The notes below the pieces were generated by a model. That model worked only from the letters and a program-made list of their open reading frames with translations, did no database searches and was not told where the DNA came from. A DNA stretch of 64,000 bases, taken from positions 186,001 to 250,000 of the forward strand of contig NBIV01000030.1 of assembly GCA_003194525.1 (NCBI GenBank), written 5' to 3'. Within the stretch, counting starts at the first letter, position 1. Each line of letters opens with the position of its first letter. This document shows, in pieces, positions 42,955 through 55,188 of this stretch. The translations under genes were made by a program, and so were the position numbers. The DNA is from Gracilariopsis chorda (lineage: Eukaryota > Rhodophyta > Florideophyceae > Gracilariales > Gracilariaceae).

Positions 42955-42971
42955 TCTAGATCTGGAGACCA
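42955..42971 (-). other. Candidate primer-binding site of gypsy-1
   Basis: Three bases inside the 5' LTR the coding strand reads TGGTCTCCAGATCTAGA. The leading TGG fits the CCA end of a tRNA. I cannot name the tRNA. Confidence 0.5.
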
Positions 42972-42974
42972 CTT

Positions 42975-43799
42975 TGTGGTGCAATGCCCCAAAGGAGAAA
43001 AACACCGAAAGACGTTCGGGATCTTCCTCTCACGAGGTGAACCCAGTTGGGTAGAGCCCTCCCAGAGGTGTCATGGCGAAGCCGGTTTGTAAGACCAGGG
43101 ACACCTGTCGCGACTTGCGCAGGGAGGTGAAGGCGAAGAATCGGTATCCGCGTGAGCGTGGTGTGATCCTCAGTAGAGGTATGTTTTCACGTAAGTAGGG
43201 GTGTGTGAGCGGATGCGCACACGAGGGCCGCGGATAGCGGGAGGTGCTACTCTAAAAAGGGGAAAAAGGAAGGGCGAAGAGGAAGAAGAGAGGGCGAAGT
43301 GAGTCGCGAGAGCGACGGGGACGAACGGCGATGCCGGTACCAATATCCCTATACAGGCCGAAACACCAATACAATTGGAACAATTATACTCCCAGTGATG
43401 GGTCCCTTTAGATGTGCAAGGGGGTAAAATGTCCTGTGGTTTACGGCATTTCCCTCCAAGGAGGAGTAGAGTACGCGCGCAAGCGGCAACAACTAGAGCC
43501 AATTCCCCAGGGTGGAGTACCTTGTTGGGGAAGGTTTACTGGTGCGACGGCAGTGCGCCGTCGCACTAAGTACTAGCTTCCCAGAAATGGGTGTGAAAAT
43601 AATAAATAATATTATCTAAAATACTCCACATTTCGTGGCAACATCCACTACTGTGGCCAACCGCCAATTGACCCAAAACCGTGTCCCACGTGTCCATACC
43701 CACCATTGTGGGGCGTAGTTCATACACACACTACACAACCAATAATATCGGGAAAACGATCAAGTACCAAGAATCCCTCCTTGAGGGCGTTGCACTTCA
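42975..43799 (-). repeat. 5' LTR of gypsy-1
   Basis: 825 bp, colinear with the other LTR, carrying the promoter for the minus-strand transcript by position. Confidence 0.93.
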
Positions 43800-44448
43800 G
43801 CTATCATACGGAGAGCAAGCTGGCGTAATAATTGACCATTAAAGATAACACCGGCTTTCTGCATTCTATTGAACTCCTCCAGCAGATCTGCATGCAGAGC
43901 AGCTACCTATAGCATTATTTTGCGACCTCTGCCTTTTGCTGCTTTGCAATAGTGCCTCTTGAAGCCTTTTTTATGTGTTTGACAAAACAGAATTTGCTGC
44001 TCTTCGAAACTCGGTCGTGACCAATTATCAGATTGTTACGGTTGATCCAATAGCAACTGGATCGTTGAATGTTTACCTTATGTTTCCCACCAAAAAAAAT
44101 ACATGGAAATTGGTTTACTGCGTGCGATGTTACATGTTCTTGACCCTCTATTGCTGCATTTTTAACAATCCACTTAGCTATTGTAGCTTTATGCAAGTTT
44201 GTGAGGACGATTTGGGACTGACGTCTTTTTGTCTCTTGTTTTGCTCTCACAGTGATGAGTTCTGATGTTTTGTTTAGTGGACATGGGTTTTTGTCATTGC
44301 ATGCTGTGGTTTGGACGGTGGAGATTTGGAAAGATATACGAACAAAAGCGCTGAGGATTGGAGATGAGTTGGGCGACATTTTGTAGTCTCGTGAGAAATG
44401 TTGGACTTTATTGAGAGTCAAGAACGGTAAAGCGAACTTGTGTGTCAT
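43800..44448 (-). pseudogene. pogo-like DDE transposase, N-terminal part
   Basis: ATG at 44446-44448. Residues such as NLHKATIAKWIVKNAAIEGQ and AVNQFPCIFFGG match the helix-turn-helix region of pogo-like transposases. The first frame stops at 43915. Frame changes then lead to VAALHADLLEEFNRMQ and LLRQLALRMIA, the segment before the catalytic core. The last codons overlap the GCTAT duplication. On the other side of gypsy-1 the frame resumes at 33369 (SKSDGF). The gene was therefore whole, though perhaps already damaged, before gypsy-1 inserted. Confidence 0.72.
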
Positions 44449-44609
44449 TTTGTATTTTCCGCGTAATGATGTCGTCGTTGTGCTTCACGTCCACAATATT
44501 AACGTGATTACTCGTGCTCCACGCACATTTAGTACTGCGGACCACACTAATATTGGTGGCTACACTATTAGCGAAACCACACTAATCACAGTGAGCGCCT
44601 ATACCGAAC

Positions 44610-45440
44610 TGTGGTCCAATGCCCATAAGCAGGAGAACACCGAAAGACGTTCAGGATCTTTCCTCGTTAGAGGTGTACCCAGTGGTGAACCCAGTGGTGT
44701 AGAAATGTCCCAGAAGTGGCACGGCTATGTCAGGAGGTAAGGGCAAGGCCACCTGTCGCGACTTTCTCGTGGAAGTTGAGCCAAACATCAGGTATCTGCG
44801 GAAGCCGTGTATGAGGCTAAGCGTAATCGGAAGTGGTACAGTTTCCACGGGAGGGCCTTGTTCAGACGTGCGCTGTGGATGGCGGGAAAGCCACCCTAAA
44901 AATGGAAAAGGAAGATGGAAAAACTACGAAACGAGCTAGACGAAGCTGAGTCACGAGAGTGACTATAACAAATAGCAGCACCGGCAAATAACCCTTATAA
45001 AAATACAAACACCGATTTAATTTGACTAGCAGTCTCCATACTGGGTTCCATTTCGCGAGCAAGATGATATGGACGTTCCGTAAGCTCCAATACTTCCCTT
45101 CAAGGAAGAGTAGAGAGCACACAAAGGCGGGGAGGTCTAGAGAAAAATCTCCAGGTTGCAGTCCCTTCTAAGGAATCTTTACTGGTGCAACAGCAACTCG
45201 CCATCGCACCAGGTACTAACTATCCCAAAAATGGGTGTACAATAATATATAAAATTGACTAGAATTCTTCCACATTGATGGTTCATGCCCACTACTGTCC
45301 CCAACCGCCAATTAACTCTTCCGGGTTCCACGTGTCAAATCCAGTATTAGTAGCCGTAGGTCATGCAATGACTACACTACTAAAACATTGGAGAAATCAC
45401 CCAGATGCCAAACAAATCTCCCGGAGAACGTTGCACTTCA
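44610..45440 (-). repeat. Solo LTR of the gypsy-1 family
   Basis: It starts TGTGGTCCAATGCCC and ends TTGCACTTCA like the gypsy-1 LTR and aligns over its whole length with many differences. CGAAC precedes (44605-44609) and follows (45441-45445), an exact 5-bp target duplication. No internal element sequence is present, so recombination between two LTRs removed the rest. Confidence 0.9.
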
Positions 45441-45445
45441 CGAAC

Positions 45446-48400
45446 CTCTCGGGAAAGTAACCAAGTAAGCAGGTATCTTCTTCAGAGAGAATTAAATTCA
45501 GTACTCAATCAAAAATAAATGTTTCGGTAACATTGGTTCCAATAAAAGTTTACGATTGCAGCTACCACAAGTATCAAAAACTTTGCTTTTTTTTTAGTAA
45601 GAAGCAAAGTTGATGTAAGACTATCCGATTGGGAAAAGCATAAGACAAATACCTACCATTGTCTTGTTTTCTTTTATACTAGTCGAAAACGATGATAGAA
45701 GTAGCTCTTCAATACCAGTAATTTCGATACAAAAATTCATATAGCATTTCAAACAGCTATTTGATCATCTCAAAAAAATTTAAGAAAGCATAACACTTCC
45801 TCAATATTCTTGAGAAATTTGAAATCACTACACCTTTCTTGCTCTCGTTTACATTCATTGACCGTGACAAGAAGTTTGGCGCCCAGTTTTCTTGCTTTCT
45901 TATAACCTATAATTCGCGCATACAATCATCGAAAAGTAATTTAAGTGTGTCTAAAACATATTAAGCACTACATATCTTTAGGTCAAGGATTCAAAGTAGT
46001 TCCAATTTTTTATAGAAAGCACCGATGTTTTTTTCAGAAGTGAAATATACAAAATGCTGAATTTCATGTTTTTGGTACCCCTCAGAATCCTCTCCATTAT
46101 CTATAAGTATTCACTATTGAGATGTCAGCAAGTGTTTGATTAATATGTCAAATAAACCTTTACAGTCTATCAGCATCTTGACTTGACTGTTCTGCCCTGT
46201 TTTGTAAGCTTGGACCTATTTGAAAACGAACGGTATGTCGAATCCAGCGTCAAATGCATAACAATTTTCCCTAGAAGTAAATGTGATAGGTAGCGTGCTT
46301 TTGTGACTTGAATCGTGCAGAAGGGTACAGTTCACAAGGTTTCTCACAAGAAGAATCAAGATTGCAGTATGGGATAAATGTTCTGCATGGTATGCACGTT
46401 ATAAATCAGGATATAGCTTGGAACGTAATGGATTGACATCAGGCTTGACATATTTCGGGATTGCACTTGGCCTTAACCGAATAGTTATTCTAGATTGGTT
46501 AACGTTTTTCACAAATCTTCCTCAAGAAAAATTGTGCTGTAACCTGAGCAGCCATGTGAATACAACCCGTCGTTTCTTACGATGCAAGCTTGTGTCTCAG
46601 TGAGCCGGAATTAGAGAGAGTAAATCTTGGGGAGCCATTCGTTATCTTTTGGAATAATTTTCGTGACGTGCAGAAAGAACAAGATTGTTTTACTGTACTT
46701 TTACGACTGTAGCTTGAGCTGAATCCGTTTCCTTTTAATCTGCTTTAAACTTCTGGACGATGAGATTTGTGTGATGCGGTAATTGATCGACTGAGCATTG
46801 AAAGAGGTTATCAATGTAGAAACAAATTAGTACAATTAGCGTTTTCATGAATCCTAACAAACCTTTTTTGGTAGTTTCATCTCTATGGATTTTGAAACTA
46901 TAGTTGTTATATTGTTCTGTATCAATAGTTTCAAGAGTCCGAAAGTCCATGAAAAGCACGGAAAAGTTCCAACCACATATGTACTAGACATTCCTACTCC
47001 TGTGGATGTTTAAGGTGTAATCTACGCATAAACCTATGTCCTGATTGTAATTATGCTTGATGTTCATTTGTATTCCCTATTCCATACCCAACAATAGTGG
47101 CGATGGTAACGATAATTCTTGTGAAATATTGTTTCTGATTGGTCGGTTGTCCAAGAGAAGAGCCTTTTCTGGATCGCTATGCCAGGGAGCGACAAATCGG
47201 TCCTTAAATGTCTCTGCACTATTCTTTAGGTAATTTATATATTGGCCAGGAAGATGGTTGTCGTCTTCTCACACCTCATCTTGTAAAATGGTTGTCCTCA
47301 TTATACCGGATACTAATCCTAACAGCTCATGTTATTTGGCTACACGGAACAGTTGTACGTTCCAAAAGTGATGAAAAGGACCTGTGGTTTAGGTGAATTG
47401 AACACCAAAGAGTTCAAACTACCCGGGAGACTATTATGAACGTTGTGTACTACTTAATCAGGATCGAACAGTTTGCCATGCGAAATAGAACGTTGGACTG
47501 TTTCTCCGCTGCAGCTAATGAACACCTGCTTTTCATCAACTTTCACAAATATGTAGGGCCCTTTCAACGTTATCAACGTCACCTCCTCTCGATAAACCAG
47601 AACTTCTTATTCCTTCCTACATTTCAGGGGTACGGTAGATAACATTGTAGTGGCGATTGCCTAGCACAGACAAAACCCCAAGTGATTGTTTCGATCTAAG
47701 TGCGCACAACTTGAAGAGCTCTTATTTGCTTGTCTTGAGTAAGACCTTCTGCTGTTAAAGACAAGAATCGATGAGAAACTCGAAGTACAAGTGGCAAACG
47801 CACAATTTCTGTGGGGTTCTTTGCATCACTTACGTTTTTCAATTTTTTTTTCAAGGCTATAATTTCAAGGCGTCCACGGGAAGCAAAGTAACTAGAGCGA
47901 TAGGGATATGCGGCTCGCTGTAATAAATTTTTTAATAGATACTACCCAACAGTTTATGCTACCTTTCACAGCGTCTAGGAGAATCGTGAATTACAGTGTA
48001 TGAAAATTGAATGTTGATTCCGGCCATGATGGGTATTTCTTTCTACCGGGCAGATGTCAACTATCTGTGTTTATTTTATTTCATCTTTTCTAAAAAATCA
48101 GAATATAACGTTCCCCAAAAAGTGAGAAATGGGTACCAGATCAGTTTAGCACTTTGACTCTCTGAGCAAAACTACAAACTCCACACCATGTAGAAAGGGC
48201 ACTTTTTCCAAAAATACGAAATCAAAAGCAATTCTATTCTTTGATATTACTGGCCTTGGAACGCATATTTGGAAGAGTGGGGACTGAGCATAAAAGAATA
48301 GGACATGGCATATTACTGTGAAATACGGTCAATGCGTTTCGAGGTCTCAGGTGTAGGATTTTGGGGCTTGCCCCAGGAGATTTAAAACCTTGTTTGTAAT

Positions 48401-51400
48401 TGGATGGTAGACCTGCATTTGCATTCTTCGGCGTTCATGCTTTGCTTAACAAATATCAGAAGAGTTTCGTTTTAGGGACACATTGCGTGGTTCTATTGTA
48501 CTTAGTATCGAACAATTGAACTTCTTGCTGAATAACATATTGTACAAATATACCGTAAGAGACCGTGTATGTTCCAAATATTGAGGGCAATACGAAAAAG
48601 TACAGAAGCGTCAACGAGGTCGGTCTGTATCGTAAGAAAAGTTTTTCTAGGGAATTCAACGCGTTATTGCATGGTTCCACGGTTTAAGTACGCATCATGT
48701 CCAACTTTCAGAGCTTCGTTGGACCATTTCGGATTAAATGGGTTACCTATACGTTTACAGTACACTGGTAATTGCTGCTTTCCCTCTACGCATTAGTGTG
48801 GGTTAGAATCCAGAGATAGGCTTCGAGATGCGTGTATTGGTGCATTGAATGTGCCTGTTCGTACGTTTTTTATGTACATAAGGTTCAAAAGAGGGTATTT
48901 TGAGTAATATCGTGCTTGCGAGGGTTGTTGAGAAATGACTGATCGAAGGTACGCCTGTGAGGTACCTCTCGGATCCTTTTTTCTTTAGCAAATTTCGAGG
49001 AGTAATATGGCAAAAATCATTAGTATTTTTATTTAGAAACCCTCAACGAATTTGGAATGAGACTGGTTGCTAATTTACGTTCCGATATTTGACACAGAAA
49101 CTTATCAGGAAGTATAAGGCTTGTTACCTTCGTTATATGTACGAGTCAGCATGAGAAGAAAAAAGTTTTTTCGCGCTTTCAGTCCCATACGATTTACAAA
49201 AAGCTGTGTGCTGCTGATAGATTTCGAAGAAGACAAGTTTTTAAGCTTTCTTTTGATCTTTTTCGCCGTTGCTTTGTAATTATTGCAGGACTGGCAACAT
49301 TGTTGGTGAAGTTTTTGCGTTAACTGTATTTATAAATCACAGTCCGAGATTACCTCACTTCCAAAAGTTATCGTTGGGCTTCATTTTGGAATGATAAACG
49401 TTTCCTCTTTTTGTTCAATATGGATAATATGCCGTACCAGTATTGGCCAGCATAGAACCCGTCAATCTTCTTGGAGTTCTCGAAACAGTAGGTAGAGGGT
49501 CTAACTGAAGGCTCTTCTGATCTCCCGTGCGATCGATTTTACTGTGTTGGTCCAGTTTAAGTGCGTTATCCATCTGGAAATATAGTTCATTACAGGTAAT
49601 CCATCCCGCATTGGCTTTCTTGCAAGCATCTTGAGGCATAGAATTTTCAGTTACAGCCTTCTGTAATATTCAATGCAGTTGCGTTCCAAGAGCATTTCTA
49701 TAGGGCACTGCAGAGAATGTCTTAATATCTCTTCATGAAATTGTTCTTAAGTACTTTATTAAAGTAGGAATGCCGTGAAACAGTTTCCTGAATTTGTATA
49801 TTTATGCGTTAGACATCACGGCATATCTGAAGAGAGAGCGAATCATATTCTCTTTCCAAAGTCGTCAAAGGTTTTTCTTAAGCTTTGCCCTCTGCGATCA
49901 ACGTTTCTTATGTGAAACCATTTTACGTTTCCACGCAAGAGCATTTGAAAATACTAACGTTTGCGATAATTTGATAAATGTTAATCCAAAGCAGCGCATT
50001 TATTGTGGCTCGTAAACAAACTCATCCACGCATTCGACGGCTTCATGAAACGCTTACGCTTCATGCAAGAAAAGGCAACATATTGGGCATGCTTAAGTGT
50101 TTTCATTCCATAGGTTATCTGTAGCTCATTGATCATGTTCTGAGAAAGCCATGGATTGGCTTCGTGATTTTGTTCATTCAAATGGTTGGAAAGTGATGAT
50201 TTCGTTTGTTGCTCTCTCTCCCACTTGGGCTGGGTAGGCAGAGCAGGTGCAGGTTTTTTTATAAACAATCTACAGCTGTGACATCATCTTCTATATTGGA
50301 CTGCTCAGAAAAGTTTTTGGAAGTAGTATCCAAGCTATTACCTCTTTAATGGTCGGTCAGAACAGTTTTTTAATTTTTTATTAACTTTGCCAATTTATTA
50401 ATCCTTTTCTTAAGATTTCAAAGGTAATCAATGTTTCTCGTGATTATTGAGTTTCTAGTTGCTCGAAAATATGAGCAGGCGCAATGCCGGAATTGGTTTC
50501 TTGAAATCTGTCAAGTAGTTAAATCAGTAAACTGTTGTAATTGCAGACTGGCATATCTTACGTTGGTAGTGAAATCGTAGAGTATGTTGCACCATGAAAA
50601 TCAAAAATAAATGGACGTTTAGTTACCTTCATTGATGCCGTAAAGTACGTTATGGTGATCTTTGCCATGAATAGGGCTGTGTAGGTGACAGTGTGACTGA
50701 AAGTGACCGTCACAGGTTTGGTAGAATCGGTTTACATCGCTTATTATATAATCGTGTCTTGCTTCTGCGTGTCTGTTTGCGGTAAAAGAATACTGTAGCA
50801 GAATAGCAAAGGATGTCGCATAAACTGTACTGTCTCTTTTCAGGGTGTTACGATACGTGTAGGAACGTTGGTAGGCACCTGTCGCGGTACAGTTTGCTCT
50901 TTGGCTCATGGACTTGTTTTCTCTACGATTGTGGTTTTGCAGCGCATTGCGCTATTCCGGATACCACTTCTATCAGCGGAGCTAACAGCATACAGAACCC
51001 GGGAGGCATAGCCGATCTGGCTCAGAATAGTTCGAGTCGCCAGCTCGGTTCTGCGCTTCTAACGAAAGTACAACGACTGGGCGGTCCCCATAGCTCACAA
51101 AGAAACAAGTGTATCATAGAATTACTCCCGAAGGGTCGAGCTTCAAATAAGACCTATCAGCTCACCGGGAACGCAGTTGAGCGACAGAACACGTCGGAAC
51201 AGCCACCAAGATTGGACGAGGGTCCAGACGAGGGCCTACGCTTGCATCGTGTATGACATTTTGACCAAACACCCAGCTGGTGGTAAGAGGAGAGCAAGGT
51301 ACCGTTGGATTGTGCCGGAGCCAAGACGTGTACATCTGCTACAGCTGCGCCATCTGGTACTCAAAGTGAGCGAGGCGTACTAACCAGGGTTTGCATCCAC

Positions 51401-52395
51401 ACCCAAGTATCGGGGTCGGCACAATAGGTCGGCTTTCGACTAAGATTGCGGTGTTGCCAGTAGCCCAAAGAGCTAAGTGACAGAGCCAAGTGCACTACCA
51501 ACGTCCGGAAGCCGATAATGACGAGGACTGAACGGGTAATACCCGGCGAGTGCGGGGCACAAGCGGGATCTCGACCACAGTTGCGTTGGCTATTTAGAGA
51601 TCGTAAAGTTATTTACATTTTTTGGTATTCCTTGCAGTATTAAAAGTACTCTGAAAAAACAAATTTCTCTAATTTATGAGAGCCGTACATGTATTTCAAA
51701 GGACGTGCGCAAACGAAACATCCCAAGCAAGAAACACCTCAAGGTGTTCGAGTTTTGGTCTCTTTGGAAGAGTAGCTCAGTCGCTAGAACTCTTCTATAC
51801 GTTCGACACTAGCGGGGCGTGACTCAAGAGGACTGCTCCCTACCTTGCACACCAAGGTAAATTGAATCGACGATGACCCCTACAGCAGAAAAGGTTTCTT
51901 CCAGACGGTATGGGGCAGACTCCACGCACGGTGTCAACGTGCCCCGAGCCATGCAAGCTCAGTCTCAAGACCGATAATGAAATCCTAGAAAAGGCTAGAG
52001 AACTTGTGTGACACGAAAGAGTGTAACACTCCGCAAGACCGTATACCCGGCAAAAATGAACGGTCTGTAATGAATTTTATCTTCTCCTTGGCATACAAGG
52101 GGGAGGAAAATCCTGGACACAATACCAGCACTATCCAGGCTGCAGTCATAGATGTGTACCGACAGTGCTTCAGTCAGAGCCCAACCTTCTTGGTGGAAAA
52201 CCATCTAGTTGGGCGAGCTCCTAAGTTGGGGCCACTCGCTCTGTTTAATCCGCGGCAGGCAGCGTTGGCTGCCACCTATATACGGTTACTTAATACAAAA
52301 ATATGTAACAATTATCCACTCTCGAGGCATAGGGGCTACTATCTACCAAGTGTCCTATCCGGCTCAAGCTGCCACGCCCTGTCCCGCTAAAGGGG
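45446..52395. other. About 7 kb of AT-rich DNA without recognisable genes
   Basis: Frames are short and scattered. The longest, 147 codons at 50813-51256 (+), has mixed Cys/Arg/Gly composition and no family resemblance. No LTR, inverted terminal repeat or transposon motif was recognised, apart from small palindromes such as ACACCTCAAGGTGT near 51735. It may be long-decayed repeat DNA. Confidence 0.5.
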
Positions 52396-52933
52396 CGTAA
52401 TTTTACGTAAAGAGGTGTAATGGTTGAGAATGATTGGAAGTCGATGGTGATCATCCGAGTTGAAGTTTGGAGCATCCATCGAGGTTTATATGAAGGGTCT
52501 AGCCTAGTTCTATCAGTGCCACTAGTCAATGAGAAATCGTCTGTGTTACACAGCATCATGATTCGTTTTCTCGTTGGCCTCCATATGTGGGTGGTTTACC
52601 GCAGCGTTCAATGCCAGATCTAGCCGTTTGATGATTGCTGTGCCATGTGAGGGTGTTTGCCCACGTTCTAAGTAGTAGGCAACGTCTATTTCGGAGCCAA
52701 CTTTCTCCACGTGGTTGCTCGGGGCTTTTCTGACGTAAGCATATTCTCGTTTCATATTTACAGTATGTCAGAAAAGATGTCAACTCGGCTTTGAGGACAT
52801 GGAGACATGTCAAATAGGTAACCGATCTCTTAAGGAGATCGAGTAGAATAAAAATAGAAAAAGTAGAATCGTTAGAACTGTTGCCAGAGCCACCTATACT
52901 CAAAGAAAATTAAAATAGTAACTATATCTAACA
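52396..52933 (-). repeat. Solo LTR of the gypsy-2 family
   Basis: It follows the reverse complement of the gypsy-2 LTR from the TTGGAAGTCGATGGTGATC block to the end GCCAGAGCCA...TCTAACA. The 5' border is approximate. No internal region follows, and a target duplication could not be confirmed. Confidence 0.7.
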
Positions 52934-54413
52934 GCTGACCAGTGGTTATCCTAACCAGCCGCCTTTGGAATGTGGGAACTTCATTTTAATTGCCTGGGAC
53001 GATATGTAATCTTGAGATACTGCAGATAAAACAATTGCTCGGGATCCGCAAAGCTCTTTCGTGACCTTCTCCTTTCCTGATCCGGTTCACCTCAGCTTCT
53101 GTTACACGAATCGTCCGCTCCCCTTCTCTTCTTCGTATAAGACTCTCTGGCCTGAACTTTCCATTTTTCAGCTATTGCGTCGTGTTCATATCCAATTTGG
53201 AGGTGCGGAATTGTTTAACTACAATTTCATATAAACAGTGGGCATGGGCACAAGTTACCACACTCCTTTCAGTTGACCTGATCTCCGGTCAACGTTTCCT
53301 TAAGTCAAGAATATCAATGATATAGGTTGTGGTCGTAAACAAGATTAGATTGCAGTCGAGTATATGGTATATCCAGTTTCTGTTATGAACTTTCTTCTCT
53401 AGTTTGGAGTAATTACTGCACATAGCGGTACAAATAAAATGATCAAATCTAGTACGGGTTTCTCATGTTTTTTGGTTCAAGCCATGATCAAGGCTCCAGG
53501 TTATTCAATTCCCCGCATTAAAAGCTGTTACGAACAAGTTGCAGTGCGGGGCTCAGATGGTGTTCATTTTCTTCGTGTAAGGCATTGATAGTGTCCCATA
53601 ATACTTTGGAGTGCACTATTATCTCCTGTGCTAACAAAAAGTTTCTGACCGTTGATTTTAGAGCGTTCTTCATTCATGTATCGTCTTCGGTCCTCTGCGA
53701 AAGCGAATGTTAATACCTCCGCATCACAAGAACATTAAGATACTATCTTCTCCTTTTGACTGGACCAGTCTATGGTATGCAAGAAATTCAGTTCGTCGTG
53801 TAAATTTACAGCCCTTGCGACATTTCTAACAGCCCATAGCGCCTGTCGTTTCCTGCATTTTCGGCACCTGAGAATGAGCAGATCTACAAATTCTGAGAGA
53901 TTGATTAAATGGAGGACTGGTGTCATCCGAAGTAGTTCCGATACTGATATACTTCGGCCAATAATACCTTGAAATTTCAAGTGGGCTATTCTTGGCTGAG
54001 CGAACCTGGTGCCAATACTTATGATGAATTGCTTCGATTATTCGATGTTACTATCAATGAAGAGGTCATCGGTAGGCTTCGGGAGTTTGAGAATACTCTT
54101 GCCCTCCCAGCGGTTGTAGTATAGCTTTCCAATACCCAGTTTACGAGCTACACCCACATGCGTCAGCACCCAGTCTTTTACGAACGTTATCCATTGCTGC
54201 TTTGTTCAGAAGATGCCGTAAGGGAGCTTTGTAAGCTCCCATAGTACCCCTGGCGTCCCATTTCTATTCTCCTGGCGGGCGAACGAATATGTCTCTCGTG
54301 ACTGGGTCTCCTTGAGGGTAGCCACGCATGACTCTGATTGCTGAAAGCCTAATTCCCAAAACCCTTATAAGTGAGAGAGAAATTTGTATGACCTCCAGTT
54401 GCTCCTACCAGAG
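52934..54413. other. Non-coding spacer
   Basis: About 1.5 kb with no gene recognised. It contains a perfect hairpin, GGGAGCTT/AAGCTCCC with a 3-nt loop, at 54232-54250. Confidence 0.45.
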
Positions 54414-55066
54414 TGTTAGAATTAGTTATTATTTACCTTTCTTTGAATATACTTGGCTCTAGCATCATTTTCAACTTGCAGAAATCCGCCAGTGTTATTT
54501 TACTCAATCTCCTGAAGAGATCTGTTACCCATTCGCCATGCCAAACTGGCCTCAAAGCCGACTTGACATCTTCGTGACACTCTGTCAGTATGACATGTCA
54601 ACGTAATCATGTCCGAGAAGTCTTGGTTGACCACGTGGACATATTAGCTCTAAATTACATGTTGCTTAGTACTCATAACGTTGACAGACACTTCACACCG
54701 TACAGCAGGGATCGAACGGTCATGGAAGATTCCCGAGGGAGTCGTGCCAAGTTATCACTGGCACCCTGGGTCCATGCCAGATCATCAAAGACCTTGTCTG
54801 ATGACAAATTATCAGAATTGATGGAAATTGCCAAGTCATCAAACGACTATATCTGGCACTGAACCCGGTAGGCCAGTCACGTACGGATGCCAGCACGAAC
54901 ACCAAGCATCATACCGTTTAACTCAGATGAAATCTTATAGACTAATGGTACTGATAAAACTAGACTGGAAACTCTATATAAACCCCGATGGATGTTCCAA
55001 ACGTCTAACTCGGATCATCACCGTCGACTTCCAACCAATTCAACCACTCCACCTCTCTTTCTAACA
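54414..55066 (+). repeat. 5' LTR of gypsy-2
   Basis: TGTTAGAATTAG...TTTCTAACA. Followed at once by TTGGTAGCATCGC, a candidate primer-binding site beginning one base later with TGG. Confidence 0.85.
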
Positions 55067-55067
55067 T

Positions 55068-55084
55068 TGGTAGCATCGCAAATA
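55068..55084 (+). other. Candidate primer-binding site of gypsy-2
   Basis: TGGTAGCATCGCAAATA begins two bases after the LTR, with the TGG expected opposite a tRNA CCA end. The tRNA is not identified. Confidence 0.45.
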
Positions 55085-55188
55085 AGTATTGCGGTTACCT
55101 GAAACTGGTGACCATCCAGCCTTGGAGGACTTTGCTACACAAAACTCCCCTAGTTTGGATGAGACAGAGATCCAAATCTTACTGACTG

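Larger units (their letters stand above)
33370..43799 (-). mobile_element. Ty3/gypsy chromovirus (gypsy-1), nearly complete
   Basis: Two 825-bp LTRs (33370-34194, 42975-43799) start TGTGG and end TTCA on +. GCTAT lies at 33365-33369 and again at 43800-43804, an exact 5-bp target duplication. Coding runs on the minus strand: SR-rich leader and Gag with zinc knuckle, protease, RT, RNase H, integrase, then a chromodomain. By eye the LTRs differ at about 24 of 825 positions (near 3%) with no indel, so it is fairly recent. One in-frame stop and three -1 frame changes interrupt gag-pol. It inserted into a pogo-like transposase gene. Confidence 0.95.

Noticed and set aside
50813-51256. 147-codon plus ORF
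   Set aside because: No recognisable domain, no neighbours and composition like that of random sequence. Not enough to call a gene.
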